Origin: FEN-1219 sp964503125
GTDB lineage: Bacteria > Pseudomonadota > Gammaproteobacteria > Steroidobacterales > Rariloculaceae
Reading direction: 5' to 3'
NCBI GenBank assembly: GCA_964503125.1
Contig: CAZCZE010000010.1
Span: 62,001 to 126,000 of the forward strand
Length of the DNA stretch: 64,000 nt
A program made the translations under genes and the position numbers. Below are positions 1 through 8,912 of this stretch, in pieces. The notes beneath the pieces are model-generated. The model was not told where the DNA came from, ran no database searches, and saw only the letters and a list, made by a program, of their open reading frames with translations. Within the stretch, counting starts at the first letter, position 1, and each line of letters opens with the position of its first letter.

Positions 1-237
1 GGCCAGCAGGTCACGGCGCCCATGGTCGGCACGTTCTACAGCGGTCCGGCACCCGGCGCGAAACCGTTCGTGGAGATCGGCACCGAGGTCAAGCCCGGCG
101 ACACGCTCTGCGTCATCGAAGCCATGAAGATGATGAACCAGATCGAGTCGGAGTTCGCCGGCCGCATCGTCAGCATCCTCATCGAGAACGGCAGCCCGGT
201 CGAGTTCGGCCAGACGCTGTTCGTCATCGAAGAATAG
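1..237 (+). CDS. accB: Biotin carboxyl carrier protein of acetyl-CoA carboxylase (3' part)
   Basis: This is the C-terminal 78 residues of the carrier that holds biotin for acetyl-CoA carboxylase, the committed step of fatty-acid synthesis in the cytoplasm. The frame is open from base 1, so the N-terminus lies outside the window. The biotinylation motif EAMKMMN is intact and its lysine codon is at 127-129. The visible part is the whole biotinyl (lipoyl-like) domain, ending in the usual FVIEE tail. accC follows after 22 bases, the standard accBC operon. Identification is firm; only the upstream end is unknown. Confidence 0.97.
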   Translation, partial: GQQVTAPMVGTFYSGPAPGAKPFVEIGTEVKPGDTLCVIEAMKMMNQIESEFAGRIVSILIENGSPVEFGQTLFVIEE

Positions 238-259
238 CGGGCGCACGAGCCCCCATAAC

Positions 260-1603
260 ATGCTCGACAAAGTTCTGATCGCCAACCGCGGCGAGATCGC
301 ACTTCGCATCTTCCGGGCCTGTCGCGAGCTCGGCATCAAGACCGTGGCCGTCCATTCGACGGCGGACACGACGCTCAAGCACGTGTTGCTCGCCGACGAA
401 ACCGTCTGCATCGGCCCTCCCCGCTCGCAGCAGAGCTATCTCAACATGCCCGCGATCATCGCGGCCGCCGAAGTGACGGACGCGGTCGCGATCCATCCTG
501 GCTACGGCTTCCTATCCGAGAACGCCGACTTCGCCGAGCGCGTCGAGGAGAGCGGCTTCATCTTCATCGGCCCCAAGCCCGAAACGATTCGCCTCATGGG
601 CGACAAGGTGTCGGCCATCAAGACGATGAGCGAGGCCGGCGTATCCTGCGTGCCGGGCTCGGACGGCCCGCTCGGCGACGATCCGGAGGTGAACGCGCGG
701 CTCGCGCGCGAGATCGGTTACCCCGTGATCATCAAGGCCGCGGCCGGCGGCGGCGGCCGCGGTATGCGCGTCGTCCACAGCGACGCCGCACTGTTCAACG
801 CTGTCGCCATCACGCGCGCCGAGGCCCTGTCCGCGTTCGCTAACGATCAGGTCTACATGGAGAAGTTCCTCGATCACCCGCGCCACATCGAGTTTCAGGT
901 GCTCGCCGACAGCCACGGCAACGCCGTGCACCTGGGCGAGCGCGACTGCTCGATGCAACGGCGTCACCAGAAAGTCGTCGAGGAATCGCCGGCCCCTGGT
1001 CTCGCCGAGGAGGAGCGACGGACCATGGGCCAACGTTGCGTCGAGGCCTGCCTCAAGATCGGCTATCGCGGCGCGGGCACGTTCGAGTTCCTCTACCAGG
1101 ACGGCCAGTTCTTCTTCATCGAGATGAATACGCGCGTCCAGGTGGAGCACCCCGTCACGGAGCTCGTCACGGGCATCGACATCGTCAAGATGCAGCTCGC
1201 GATCGCGGCCGGCGAGCGCCTAGCGTTCACGCAGGACGATGTCCGCTTGCGGGGCCATGCCATCGAGTGCCGCATCAATGCCGAGGATCCGAAGACGTTC
1301 GTGCCCTCACCGGGCACCGTGAGCCTCTGGCATCCGCCGGGCGGACCGGGCATTCGTGTCGATAGCCACATGTACAGCGGTTATTCCGTGCCACCCTACT
1401 ACGACTCGCTGATCGCGAAGGTCATCGCACACGGCGAGCATCGGCGTGCCGCCGTCGCGCGCATGACGACGGCGCTCCAGGAAATCGTCGTCGATGGCAT
1501 CAACACGAACATCCCGCTGCACCAGGAGATCTTTCAGCACGGGGCGTTCAAAGCCGGCGGCACCGACATTCACTACCTCGAGCGCCGCCTCGGCTTGAAG
1601 TAG
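260..1603 (+). CDS. accC: Biotin carboxylase subunit of acetyl-CoA carboxylase
   Basis: This ATP-grasp enzyme carboxylates the biotin on AccB using ATP and bicarbonate. At 447 residues it matches the family length. Visible landmarks are the N-terminal LIANRGEIA pre-ATP-grasp motif, the glycine-rich loop KAAAGGGGRGMR near residue 160, ERDCSMQRRHQK near 235, and the catalytic EMNTRVQVEHPVTE near 290, followed by the C-terminal biotin carboxylase domain. It starts at ATG 22 bases after accB and is followed 13 bases later by prmA, so the three genes are probably co-transcribed. No irregularity is seen. Confidence 0.98.
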   Translation: MLDKVLIANRGEIALRIFRACRELGIKTVAVHSTADTTLKHVLLADETVCIGPPRSQQSYLNMPAIIAAAEVTDAVAIHPGYGFLSENADFAERVEESGFIFIGPKPETIRLMGDKVSAIKTMSEAGVSCVPGSDGPLGDDPEVNARLAREIGYPVIIKAAAGGGGRGMRVVHSDAALFNAVAITRAEALSAFANDQVYMEKFLDHPRHIEFQVLADSHGNAVHLGERDCSMQRRHQKVVEESPAPGLAEEERRTMGQRCVEACLKIGYRGAGTFEFLYQDGQFFFIEMNTRVQVEHPVTELVTGIDIVKMQLAIAAGERLAFTQDDVRLRGHAIECRINAEDPKTFVPSPGTVSLWHPPGGPGIRVDSHMYSGYSVPPYYDSLIAKVIAHGEHRRAAVARMTTALQEIVVDGINTNIPLHQEIFQHGAFKAGGTDIHYLERRLGLK

Positions 1604-1616
1604 GCCGCGACTCGCC

Positions 1617-2489
1617 GTGAGTTTTCTTGTGCTGACGTTGCGAGCCTCCGCGATTGTGGTGCCGCGCGCCGAGGCGCTGCTCGAGCTCGCGGGCGCAGAA
1701 TCGGTCTCGCTGCACGACGCGGCCGACGACCCCGTGCTCGAGCCCGAGCCCAACACGGCGCCGCTGTGGCCGAACGTCGAGCTGCGAGCGTTGTTCCCCG
1801 CCGGCGCCGATCTCGGCGCGCTGCGGGCGCTGCTCGCCGGCTCGTGCGCCGCGGTAGGAATCGCGGTCAGCGTGCTCGACGACGAGGACTGGCGCGCCGG
1901 GATCGAACAGCGCTTCGCGGCGCGGCCGATCGGCCGCCGGCTGTGGCTCGCGCCCGCTGCGGACGCAGCCGTACCCCAAGGCCGGGCCGCGGTGCGGCTA
2001 CACATGGGTTTCGCGTTCGGCACGGGCGAGCACCCGACGACGGCGCTCTGTCTCGATTGGCTCGACGCCCACACGACCCCCGGCGCGACGGTCTTGGACT
2101 ACGGCTGTGGCTCGGGCATCCTCGCGCTCGCGGCGCTCGCGCTCGGCGCAGGGGCGGCCTGGGCAACCGACAACGACCCACAGGCGCTGCTCGCGGCGCG
2201 CCGCAACGCCGTGCTGAACGGCGCCGCGGAACGGCTCCACGTCTGCGCACCGGAGGACCTGCACGCGCCCGCCGTCGACGTGCTCGTCGCCAACATCCTC
2301 GCGCGTCCGCTGATCGAGCTCGCGCCTACGCTCGCGCCGCGCGTGCGGCCCGGCGGCCGGCTCGTGCTGGCCGGCATTCTCGCGAGGCAAGCCGATGACG
2401 TGGCCACCGCCTACGCCCCCCACTTCGTCGGCTTCGAGCAAGCCGCGCACGACGGCTGGGTACGGCTCGCGGCCGTCCGGACGAGTTAA
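1617..2489 (+). CDS. prmA: Ribosomal protein L11 methyltransferase
   Basis: PrmA trimethylates lysines and the N-terminus of ribosomal protein L11 using S-adenosylmethionine. The 290-residue product has the N-terminal L11-binding region and a class I Rossmann fold with motif I VLDYGCGSGILALAA near residue 160, the acidic end of strand 2 in TDNDPQAL, and the VANILARPL motif that corresponds to the family's N-I/L-A substrate loop. The start is GTG at 1617; no better ATG lies upstream. It follows accC closely, a common gammaproteobacterial arrangement. Confidence 0.96.
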   Translation: MSFLVLTLRASAIVVPRAEALLELAGAESVSLHDAADDPVLEPEPNTAPLWPNVELRALFPAGADLGALRALLAGSCAAVGIAVSVLDDEDWRAGIEQRFAARPIGRRLWLAPAADAAVPQGRAAVRLHMGFAFGTGEHPTTALCLDWLDAHTTPGATVLDYGCGSGILALAALALGAGAAWATDNDPQALLAARRNAVLNGAAERLHVCAPEDLHAPAVDVLVANILARPLIELAPTLAPRVRPGGRLVLAGILARQADDVATAYAPHFVGFEQAAHDGWVRLAAVRTS

Positions 2490-2540
2490 CGGCGCGGAGA
2501 ACCGCTAGAATCGGCGCGTTAAAGAGCCTAAGCGGCCGCC

Positions 2541-3548
2541 ATGTTGCTCACGCGCTGCCCCGACTGCGACACGACCTTTCGCGTCACCGACGAAACCCTG
2601 AAAAAGGCCAACGGCCAGGTTCGGTGCGGACGGTGCGCGAGTGTGTTCAACGCGTACGCCGAGCTGCAAGACCCCGGCTCGAAGTCGTTCGATGCGCCGC
2701 CGCCGAGCGTGCCCACGACGCCGCGGCGCGCCGAGCCGGCCGCGGCCGCCCCCATCGAGCTGCCGGCCGACGAGACACCGGCTGCCGCACCGGAGACGGC
2801 CGCCGAGAGCATCGCAACGCGCACGATCGCCGCAGTCGTCGCCGAAGCGGCGATCGCGGAGACCGAGGAGCGCGACGCGGAAAGCGAATCGAGTACCGCG
2901 GGCCAAGACCTCGATCCCATCAGCGCGCTGCAAGTCGACGAGGTGCTCACGGTGACCGTGAGCGCGGCGCCCGCGGACGGCCCGCAACCGTGGCCCGCTT
3001 TCGGCACGGAGCGCGAACGCAAGCCTGCGAGCCGCTGGTGGAGCGCGGCGGCCGTGTTCGCGCTGCTCGCGCTCGGCGCACAGGCCGTGCACCACTTTCG
3101 TGCCGACCTCGCGGGCCATGCGACGTTCGGTCCGCCGATTCGGAACGCTTACGCGCTGGTCGGCACCGAGATCGAGCCGCGCTGGGACGTGCGGCAATAC
3201 GAGATCCTCGATTGGGTCGCGACCGCCGAGCCGAACGCGCGCGGGCTCGGCAGTTTGAAGATCACGGCACGGATCCAGAACCGCGGGCTGCTTCGGCAAC
3301 CGTATCCGGCCGTGCAGCTGCGCCTCAAGGATCGTTGGGACAAAGCCGTGAGCAGCCGCATGTTCACGCCCGCGGAATACTTGCCGCGCGAGTCGCCGCG
3401 CGAGCGGTTGATGGCGCCGGGCGAGACGACGCGCGCCGAGATGGAAGTCGTCGATCCCGGTCCCGACGCGTACGGATTCGAGCTCGATGTTTGCATCGAA
3501 GTCGAAGCTTCACTAGTAACCTGCGGTACCGACGAAGTATTTCTGTGA
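2541..3548 (+). CDS. Zinc-ribbon plus DUF3426 membrane protein
   Basis: The first 40 residues form an MJ0042-type zinc finger with two CxxC pairs (CPDC and CGRC). A long Ala/Glu/Pro-rich acidic linker follows to about residue 165, then one predicted transmembrane segment (WWSAAAVFALLALGAQAV, near 170-190) and a C-terminal DUF3426 domain of about 140 residues that should lie outside the cytoplasm. The function of this family is not established. It stands between prmA and fis, its usual place in many gammaproteobacteria. The 335-residue length is mainly due to the variable linker. Confidence 0.88.
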   Translation: MLLTRCPDCDTTFRVTDETLKKANGQVRCGRCASVFNAYAELQDPGSKSFDAPPPSVPTTPRRAEPAAAAPIELPADETPAAAPETAAESIATRTIAAVVAEAAIAETEERDAESESSTAGQDLDPISALQVDEVLTVTVSAAPADGPQPWPAFGTERERKPASRWWSAAAVFALLALGAQAVHHFRADLAGHATFGPPIRNAYALVGTEIEPRWDVRQYEILDWVATAEPNARGLGSLKITARIQNRGLLRQPYPAVQLRLKDRWDKAVSSRMFTPAEYLPRESPRERLMAPGETTRAEMEVVDPGPDAYGFELDVCIEVEASLVTCGTDEVFL

Positions 3549-3593
3549 CGCGTCGTCGCACGCGAAACCGCGAGCAATTTTTCGCTGCTGCCG

Positions 3594-3602
3594 TGCTATG
3601 AT
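3594..3602 (+). promoter_or_regulatory. Possible extended -10 promoter upstream of fis
   Basis: TGCTATGAT reads as an extended -10 element (TGN plus TATNAT) in the 220-base gap ahead of fis. No convincing -35 hexamer is visible at the right distance, which extended -10 promoters can do without. The gap has no open frame that looks coding. The assignment is a motif reading only. Confidence 0.35.
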
Positions 3603-3767
3603 CGCGCCACCCTGAGTCGGTACTTCTACTGCAAGAAACGGGGTTAGCGTCAAACGATCGGCCACCTGGCATACGCCGGGGCAAGACTGCTTTCGCATTG
3701 CGGTCCGATCGCGAACGCTACAGTGGATGTCGACTCAGCGGCGTGGACGTTCTAGGGGGAGAACGTG

Positions 3768-4085
3768 ATGAGGGCCATGACGAGCAACAAAAAAACTTCG
3801 CGCAAGAAAACGAAGCGCACGACGACGCATGCCGTGCACGTGACAGGGCGCAGCAGACCCTTAAGTAGCCTCGCCGACGAGTGCCTGGTCAGCTACTTCG
3901 AGAGCTTGAACGGCCACAAGCCCGGCGACCTCTACCAGCTCGTCATCGGCGAGGTCGAAAAACCCTTGTTCCGCGCCGTTTTGGGCTATACCAAGGGCAA
4001 CCAAAGCGAGGCTGCCGAGATCCTCGGCATCAACCGCGGGACGCTGCGCAAGAAGCTCAAAGACTACAAGCTTCAGGGTCGATGA
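3768..4085 (+). CDS. fis: Fis-family DNA-binding protein
   Basis: Fis is a nucleoid-associated DNA-bending protein that shapes transcription of stable RNA and other genes. The last 60 residues match the family, with the helix-turn-helix ending in AAEILGINRGTLRKKLKDY; the basic first 30 residues are a lineage-specific extension. The start chosen is ATG at 3768, six bases after the Shine-Dalgarno AGGGGGAG; GTG at 3765 and ATG at 3777 are also possible. The stop overlaps the purH start (ATGA), so the two are translationally coupled. dusB, which commonly precedes fis, is not present here. Confidence 0.93.
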   Translation: MRAMTSNKKTSRKKTKRTTTHAVHVTGRSRPLSSLADECLVSYFESLNGHKPGDLYQLVIGEVEKPLFRAVLGYTKGNQSEAAEILGINRGTLRKKLKDYKLQGR

Positions 4086-5713
4086 GCGCCCGCCGCAGGA
4101 CGCCGCGCAAGACCGCTCCCACACCCTCGGCCGGCGCCCAGCGCCGCAGAGAGGCCACGCCTCGCCGCGCGCTCCTGAGCGTTGCAGACAAGCAAGGCCT
4201 CGTGCCGTTCGCTACGGCGCTCGCGCGGCTCGGCTTCGAAATCGTCTCGACGGGCGGCACGGCGAAGGCGTTGCGCGCCTCCGGTGTCCCCGTCACGGAC
4301 GTCGCCGCGATCACGGGATTCCCCGAGATCATGGACGGCCGCGTGAAGACCCTGCACCCGCACGTTCACGGCGGCCTGTTGGCCCGCCGCGGCGTCGACG
4401 ACGCCGCGCTCGCAACGCACGGCATCGGCGTCATCGACGTGCTGGTCGTCAACCTCTACCCGTTCGAAGCGACGACGGCGCGGCCCGATTGCACGGATGC
4501 CGAGGCCATCGAGAACATCGACGTCGGCGGCCCCGCGATGCTGCGCGCCGCAGCGAAGAATCACGAGCACGTCACGGTCGTCGTGGACCACAGGGACTAC
4601 GAGCCCGTGCTCGCGGCGCTCGCCGACGGCCCCATCCCCGCGGCGCTGCGCCGGCAGCTCGCGATCAAAGCCTTCGGCCACACGGCGCGCTACGACGCCG
4701 CGATCAGCCACTATCTGCGAGCGCACAGCACCGCGCCCGACGACTGGGCGAATCCGCTGCTGCTCGGCTTCGAGCTCGGGCAACCGTTGCGCTACGGCGA
4801 GAATCCGCATCAACGCGCAGCGCTCTACCGCACGCCCGAGCAGCTGCCGGGCTCGGTCGCCCACGCGGCGCAGCTCCAGGGCAAGGAGCTGTCGTTCAAC
4901 AACCTCGTCGACGCCGACGCCGCCGCTCAGGCCGTCAGGGCGTTCGACGCGGCGGCCTGCGTCATCGTCAAGCATGCAAACCCGTGCGGCGTGGCCACGG
5001 CGGCCACACCCGTCAAGGCCTATGAGCTCGCCTACCGCACCGATCCGACATCGGCGTTCGGCGGCGTGATCGCCTTCAATCGGCCCCTCGACGAGGCGAC
5101 CGCCGAGGCGATCGTCGGCCGGCAGTTCGCCGAGGTCGTCGTCGCCCCCGAGGTCCTCGAGGCGGCGCGCACCGCGCTGGCCAAGAAGCCGGCCATCCGC
5201 GTGCTCGCAACGGGTTGGCCGCGCGCGTCGACGACGGGCCGAGGGCCGAGCCTCGAGCTCAAGACCATCGAAGGCGGCCTGCTCGCGCAGGACGCGGACT
5301 TGGGCCGCGTCGATCTCGCGGCGGCAAAGGTCGTCACGAAGCGCGCGCCGACCGCGGCCGAGCTCCGCGACCTCAAATTCGCGTGGACCGTCGTCAAATA
5401 CGTCAAATCGAATGCGATCGTGCTCGCGCGCGACGGCGCCACGGTCGGCATCGGCGCCGGCCAGCCGAGCCGCGTCATGAGCGCGCGCATCGCCGCGCTC
5501 AAAGCCGAGGAGGCCAAGCTCGAGGTGCCGGGCGCAGTGCTCGCGTCGGACGCGTTCTTTCCGTTTCGCGACGGCGTCGATGCGGCCGCCGAGCGCGGCG
5601 TGCGCGCCATCGTCCAGCCCGGCGGCTCGCTGCGCGACGACGAGGTCGTGCGCGCAGCCGACGAGCTCGGGCTAGCGATGGTCTTCACGGGCATGCGCCA
5701 CTTTCGCCACTGA
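4082..5713 (+). CDS. purH: Bifunctional AICAR transformylase / IMP cyclohydrolase
   Basis: PurH carries out the last two steps of de novo IMP synthesis. The 543-residue protein starts with a basic 30-residue extension, then the MGS-like IMP cyclohydrolase domain (ALLSVADKQGL, STGGTAKALR, GFPEIMDGRVKTLHP), followed by the transformylase domain with the active-site KHANPCG near residue 300 and the AFGGVIAFN motif. ATG at 4082 overlaps the fis stop. purD starts 17 bases downstream, giving a fis-purH-purD operon. Confidence 0.97.
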   Translation: MSARRRTPRKTAPTPSAGAQRRREATPRRALLSVADKQGLVPFATALARLGFEIVSTGGTAKALRASGVPVTDVAAITGFPEIMDGRVKTLHPHVHGGLLARRGVDDAALATHGIGVIDVLVVNLYPFEATTARPDCTDAEAIENIDVGGPAMLRAAAKNHEHVTVVVDHRDYEPVLAALADGPIPAALRRQLAIKAFGHTARYDAAISHYLRAHSTAPDDWANPLLLGFELGQPLRYGENPHQRAALYRTPEQLPGSVAHAAQLQGKELSFNNLVDADAAAQAVRAFDAAACVIVKHANPCGVATAATPVKAYELAYRTDPTSAFGGVIAFNRPLDEATAEAIVGRQFAEVVVAPEVLEAARTALAKKPAIRVLATGWPRASTTGRGPSLELKTIEGGLLAQDADLGRVDLAAAKVVTKRAPTAAELRDLKFAWTVVKYVKSNAIVLARDGATVGIGAGQPSRVMSARIAALKAEEAKLEVPGAVLASDAFFPFRDGVDAAAERGVRAIVQPGGSLRDDEVVRAADELGLAMVFTGMRHFRH

Positions 5714-5730
5714 CGCATCGGGGGAGCGCA

Positions 5731-7026
5731 GTGAGGGTCTTGGTCATCGGCAGCGGCGGACGCGAGCACGCGATCGCTTGGAAGCTCGCGCAGTCGCCGC
5801 GAGTCGGCGAAGTCATCGTCGCCCCGGGCAACGCGGGCACGGCCACCGAGCGCAAGACGCGCAACGTCGCCGTCGGCGTCGCGGACCACGGCAAGCTCAT
5901 CGAGGTCGCGCGCGCCGAGCAAGTGGCGCTCACGGTCGTGGGGCCCGAGATCCCGCTCGTGGCCGGCATCGTCGACCGCTTCGAGGCCGCCGGCCTCAAG
6001 TGCTTCGGGCCGAAGGCCGCGGGCGCGCAGCTCGAAGGCTCGAAGGCGTTCACGAAGGAGTTTCTCGTTCGGCACCGCATTCCGACGGCGGCCTATCGCA
6101 CGTTCACGGATTTCGCCGCGGCGCGCGACTACGCGCGCACGCGCACACTCCCGATCGTCATCAAAGCCGACGGGCTCGCGGCCGGCAAAGGCGTCATCAT
6201 CGCGCCGGCCTTGGCCGAGGCCGAGCAAACGCTCGACCGCGTGCTGCGCCAGCGGCAGTTCGGCGATGCGGGCGCCAAGGTCGTCATCGAGGATTTTCTC
6301 GCGGGCGAGGAAGCGAGCTTCATCGCGCTCGTCGACGGCCCACGCCTCGTGCCGCTCGCGAGCTCGCAGGACCACAAGACGCGCGACGACGGCGACCGCG
6401 GGCCCAACACGGGCGGCATGGGCGCCTATTCGCCGGCGCCGGTCGTGACCGACGCCGTGCACGAGCGTGTCATGCGCGAGATCATGCTGCCGACCGTCCG
6501 CGGGCTCGCGGCCGATGGCATTGACTATCGCGGCTTCCTCTACGCGGGCCTCATGATCGACGGCGCGGGACAACCGCGCGTCATCGAGTTCAACTGCCGC
6601 CTCGGCGATCCCGAGACGCAGCCGATCCTGTTCCGTCTGCGCTCGGACCTGCTCGAGATCTTGTCGTCTTGCTTCGACGGCACTCTTGGCGAGAAGCCGC
6701 TCGACTGGGACTCGCGCGCGACGGTCGGCGTCGTCATGGCGAGCCGCGGCTATCCCGACGCCTACGACAAGGGCAAGCCGATCCGCGGCCTCGACGCAGC
6801 CACGGGCGCCGACGTGAAGGTTTTTCATGCGGGCACGAAGCTCGAAGGCGGCAAGGTCGTCACAGACGGCGGCCGCGTGCTCTGCGTCGTCGGCGCGGGC
6901 ACGACCGTGCGCGCAGCCTGCGACGCAGCCTACTCGGGCGTCCGCCAGGTTACTTGGGACGGCGCCTTCTACCGCTCCGACATCGGCCACCGCGCGATCC
7001 AGCGCGAAGAGGGTGCTACTTCGTAG
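5731..7026 (+). CDS. purD: Phosphoribosylamine-glycine ligase
   Basis: PurD joins glycine to phosphoribosylamine with ATP, the second step of purine synthesis. The 431-residue product has the expected N-terminal GSGGREHAIAWKL, the ATP-grasp core (KADGLAAGKGV, EDFLAGEEASFI, SQDHKTRDDGDRGPNTGGMGAY), and FNCRLGDPETQ of the metal-binding region. The start is GTG at 5731 behind a GGGGGAG Shine-Dalgarno. The gene is followed by two hairpin elements before the convergent rho gene. Confidence 0.97.
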   Translation: MRVLVIGSGGREHAIAWKLAQSPRVGEVIVAPGNAGTATERKTRNVAVGVADHGKLIEVARAEQVALTVVGPEIPLVAGIVDRFEAAGLKCFGPKAAGAQLEGSKAFTKEFLVRHRIPTAAYRTFTDFAAARDYARTRTLPIVIKADGLAAGKGVIIAPALAEAEQTLDRVLRQRQFGDAGAKVVIEDFLAGEEASFIALVDGPRLVPLASSQDHKTRDDGDRGPNTGGMGAYSPAPVVTDAVHERVMREIMLPTVRGLAADGIDYRGFLYAGLMIDGAGQPRVIEFNCRLGDPETQPILFRLRSDLLEILSSCFDGTLGEKPLDWDSRATVGVVMASRGYPDAYDKGKPIRGLDAATGADVKVFHAGTKLEGGKVVTDGGRVLCVVGAGTTVRAACDAAYSGVRQVTWDGAFYRSDIGHRAIQREEGATS

Positions 7027-7044
7027 ACCGCGGGCGCGCGCTGC

Positions 7045-7141
7045 CGCGTGGAGGCTGTCCCGAGACACGCCGGAAGACCATCCCTGGGGCTCGTCTGCGC
7101 ACATCCCTGTGCGCAGACGGTCTCGGGACAGCCTCCACGCG
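7045..7141. repeat. Convergent-junction hairpin element, copy 1
   Basis: A 63-base core (7062-7124, reverse orientation relative to the other three copies) is flanked by arms that make a 22-bp perfect stem (7045-7066 with 7120-7141). Inside the core is an 11-bp hairpin (7093-7103 with 7108-7118) with loop TCCC. Its stem has a T-A pair where the other copies have G-C, a compensatory change. The element lies 18 bases after the purD stop. Transcripts from either strand would fold into the same long hairpin, so a bidirectional terminator or 3'-end stabiliser is the likely role. Confidence 0.85.
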
Positions 7142-7267
7142 TCAGCACCCGCCCGCTACGGAGTCGGGTGATTTGGGGACGAGCACAGCGCGCACATCCG
7201 CACGGTGACGCGGAAGCGGCCGTGACGTCGAAAGAACTCTCTTTTCCCTGAGTGAGGCGCCTACGCA

Positions 7268-7410
7268 GCGTTACGGCGGCGGCGGGAGGACTTCGAGGGT
7301 CCTTCGCGAGACCGTCGGCGCACAGGGATGTGCGCCGACGAGCCCCAGGGACGGTCTTCGGGCGTGTCTCGCGACGGACCCTCGAAGGCCTCCCGTCGAC
7401 GCCGTAACGC
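7268..7410. repeat. Convergent-junction hairpin element, copy 2
   Basis: The core occupies 7308-7370 and matches the other copies at most positions. The arms, 7268-7307 and 7371-7410, are complementary over 40 bases with four mismatches, and they share no sequence with the arms of the other copies. The right arm ends 20 bases from the rho stop codon. Copies 1 and 2 lie in opposite orientation in the same purD/rho gap. The 126 bases between them hold nothing recognisable. Confidence 0.85.
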
Positions 7411-7430
7411 GGAAGTAGAACGACCGAGCG

Positions 7431-8852
7431 TTATCGCTTCATGGACTCGAAGAAGTCGGCGTTCGTCTTCGTGTCCTGCAGCTTCGACAGCAAGAACTCG
7501 ACGGCTGCGAGCTCGTCCATCGGATGCAGCACTTTGCGCAGCACCCACATCTTCTGCAGCTCGTCGGCCTGCGTGAGGAGCTCCTCTTTGCGCGTGCCCG
7601 AGCGGTTGATGTTGATGGCCGGGAACACGCGCTTCTCCGCGATGCGGCGATCCAGGTGGATCTCCATGTTGCCCGTGCCCTTGAACTCCTCGTAGATGAC
7701 GTCGTCCATCTTGGAGCCCGTGTCGATGAGGGCCGTGGCGATGATCGTGAGGCTGCCGCCCTCCTCGATGTTGCGCGCCGCGCCGAAGAAGCGCTTCGGC
7801 CGCTGCAGCGCGTTCGCGTCGACGCCGCCCGTGAGCACCTTGCCCGACGACGGGACGACGGTGTTGTAGGCGCGCGCGAGGCGCGTGATCGAGTCGAGCA
7901 GGATGACGACGTCTTGCTTGTGCTCGGTGAGTCGCTTCGCTTTCTCGATGACCATCTCGGCCACCTGCACGTGGCGCGTCGCGGGCTCGTCGAACGTGCT
8001 CGACACCACCTCGCCGCGCACGGTGCGCTCCATCTCGGTGACCTCTTCCGGCCGCTCGTCGATGAGTAGCACGATGAGCTTCACGTCGGGATGATTCGCG
8101 GCAATCGACGCCGCGATGTTCTGCAGCAGCATCGTCTTACCGGCCTTTGGCGGCGAGACGATGAGCCCGCGCTGGCCTTTGCCGATCGGCGCGACCATGT
8201 CGATGATGCGCGCCGTCAAGTCTTCCGTGCTGCCGTTGCCCTGCTCGAGCTTGAGGCGCTTCTTGGGAAAGAGCGGCGTCAAGTTCTCGAAGAGCACCTT
8301 GCTCTTCGCGTTCTCGGGCGCGTCGAGGTTGATCTCGCCGATCTTGAGCAGCGCAAAGTAGCGCTCGCCGTCCTTGGGCGGCCGGATGAGACCGGACACC
8401 GTATCGCCGGTGCGCAAGTTGAAGCGGCGGATCTGGCTCGGGCTCACGTAGATGTCGTCGGGGCCCGCGAGATACGAGCCGTCCGCGGAACGCAGGAAGC
8501 CGAAGCCGTCCTGCAGGATCTCGAGCACGCCTTCGCCGAAGATGCTCTCGCCGTTCTTGGCGTGGGCTTTGAGGATCGAGAAGATGATGTCTTGCTTGCG
8601 CGAGCGGGCCAGATTCTCGAGGCCCATCGACTCGGCGAGCTGGACGAGCGCGGCCGCGGGCCGCGTCTTGAGCTCGGCGAGATTCATCGCGTTTTTCGTC
8701 GATTCGAGCTCCGCAGCCGGAATGACGTCGAACTCTTCGTCGTCGGGGAACTCCTCGCGCATCGGGCCGCCCCCACCCCCGCCCCCGCCCCCGCGATTGC
8801 GCCGGTTGCGTTTGCCGTTGCCGTCGCCCCCTTGATGCGGGCCGTCTTTCAT
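7431..8852 (-). CDS. rho: Transcription termination factor Rho
   Basis: Rho is the hexameric RNA helicase that ends transcription of untranslated RNA. From ATG at 8852 it is 473 residues, about 50 longer than the E. coli protein; GTG at 8888 would add 12. The extra N-terminal part is low complexity, Asn/Arg-rich with a run of nine glycines, then acidic. The conserved body begins at MNLAELK and includes the cold-shock-like RNA-binding domain (DGFGFLRS), Walker A PPKAGKTMLLQ and Walker B VVILLDSITRLARAYN. It lies 60 bases or less downstream of trxA, the classic trxA-rho order. Confidence 0.96.
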   Translation of the reverse strand: MKDGPHQGGDGNGKRNRRNRGGGGGGGGGPMREEFPDDEEFDVIPAAELESTKNAMNLAELKTRPAAALVQLAESMGLENLARSRKQDIIFSILKAHAKNGESIFGEGVLEILQDGFGFLRSADGSYLAGPDDIYVSPSQIRRFNLRTGDTVSGLIRPPKDGERYFALLKIGEINLDAPENAKSKVLFENLTPLFPKKRLKLEQGNGSTEDLTARIIDMVAPIGKGQRGLIVSPPKAGKTMLLQNIAASIAANHPDVKLIVLLIDERPEEVTEMERTVRGEVVSSTFDEPATRHVQVAEMVIEKAKRLTEHKQDVVILLDSITRLARAYNTVVPSSGKVLTGGVDANALQRPKRFFGAARNIEEGGSLTIIATALIDTGSKMDDVIYEEFKGTGNMEIHLDRRIAEKRVFPAININRSGTRKEELLTQADELQKMWVLRKVLHPMDELAAVEFLLSKLQDTKTNADFFESMKR

Positions 8853-8912
8853 GCGCGCGCGCGCCGAATTGCCTAGGTATCCCCTCACGACTGCATCCCG
8901 AAGTGTGTTGAG

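Noticed and set aside
5032..7104. 690-codon minus-strand frame opposite purH and purD
   Set aside because: The composition is typical of a high-GC third-frame shadow and both plus-strand genes are unambiguous.
7045..7410. Classic REP/BIME elements or an insertion sequence
   Set aside because: REP units have conserved ends and no locus-specific arms; no transposase frame or target-site duplication is seen.
8760..8800. Assembly frameshift in the rho poly-glycine tract
   Set aside because: The frame is continuous on both sides with a plausible start upstream, so no frameshift is needed.
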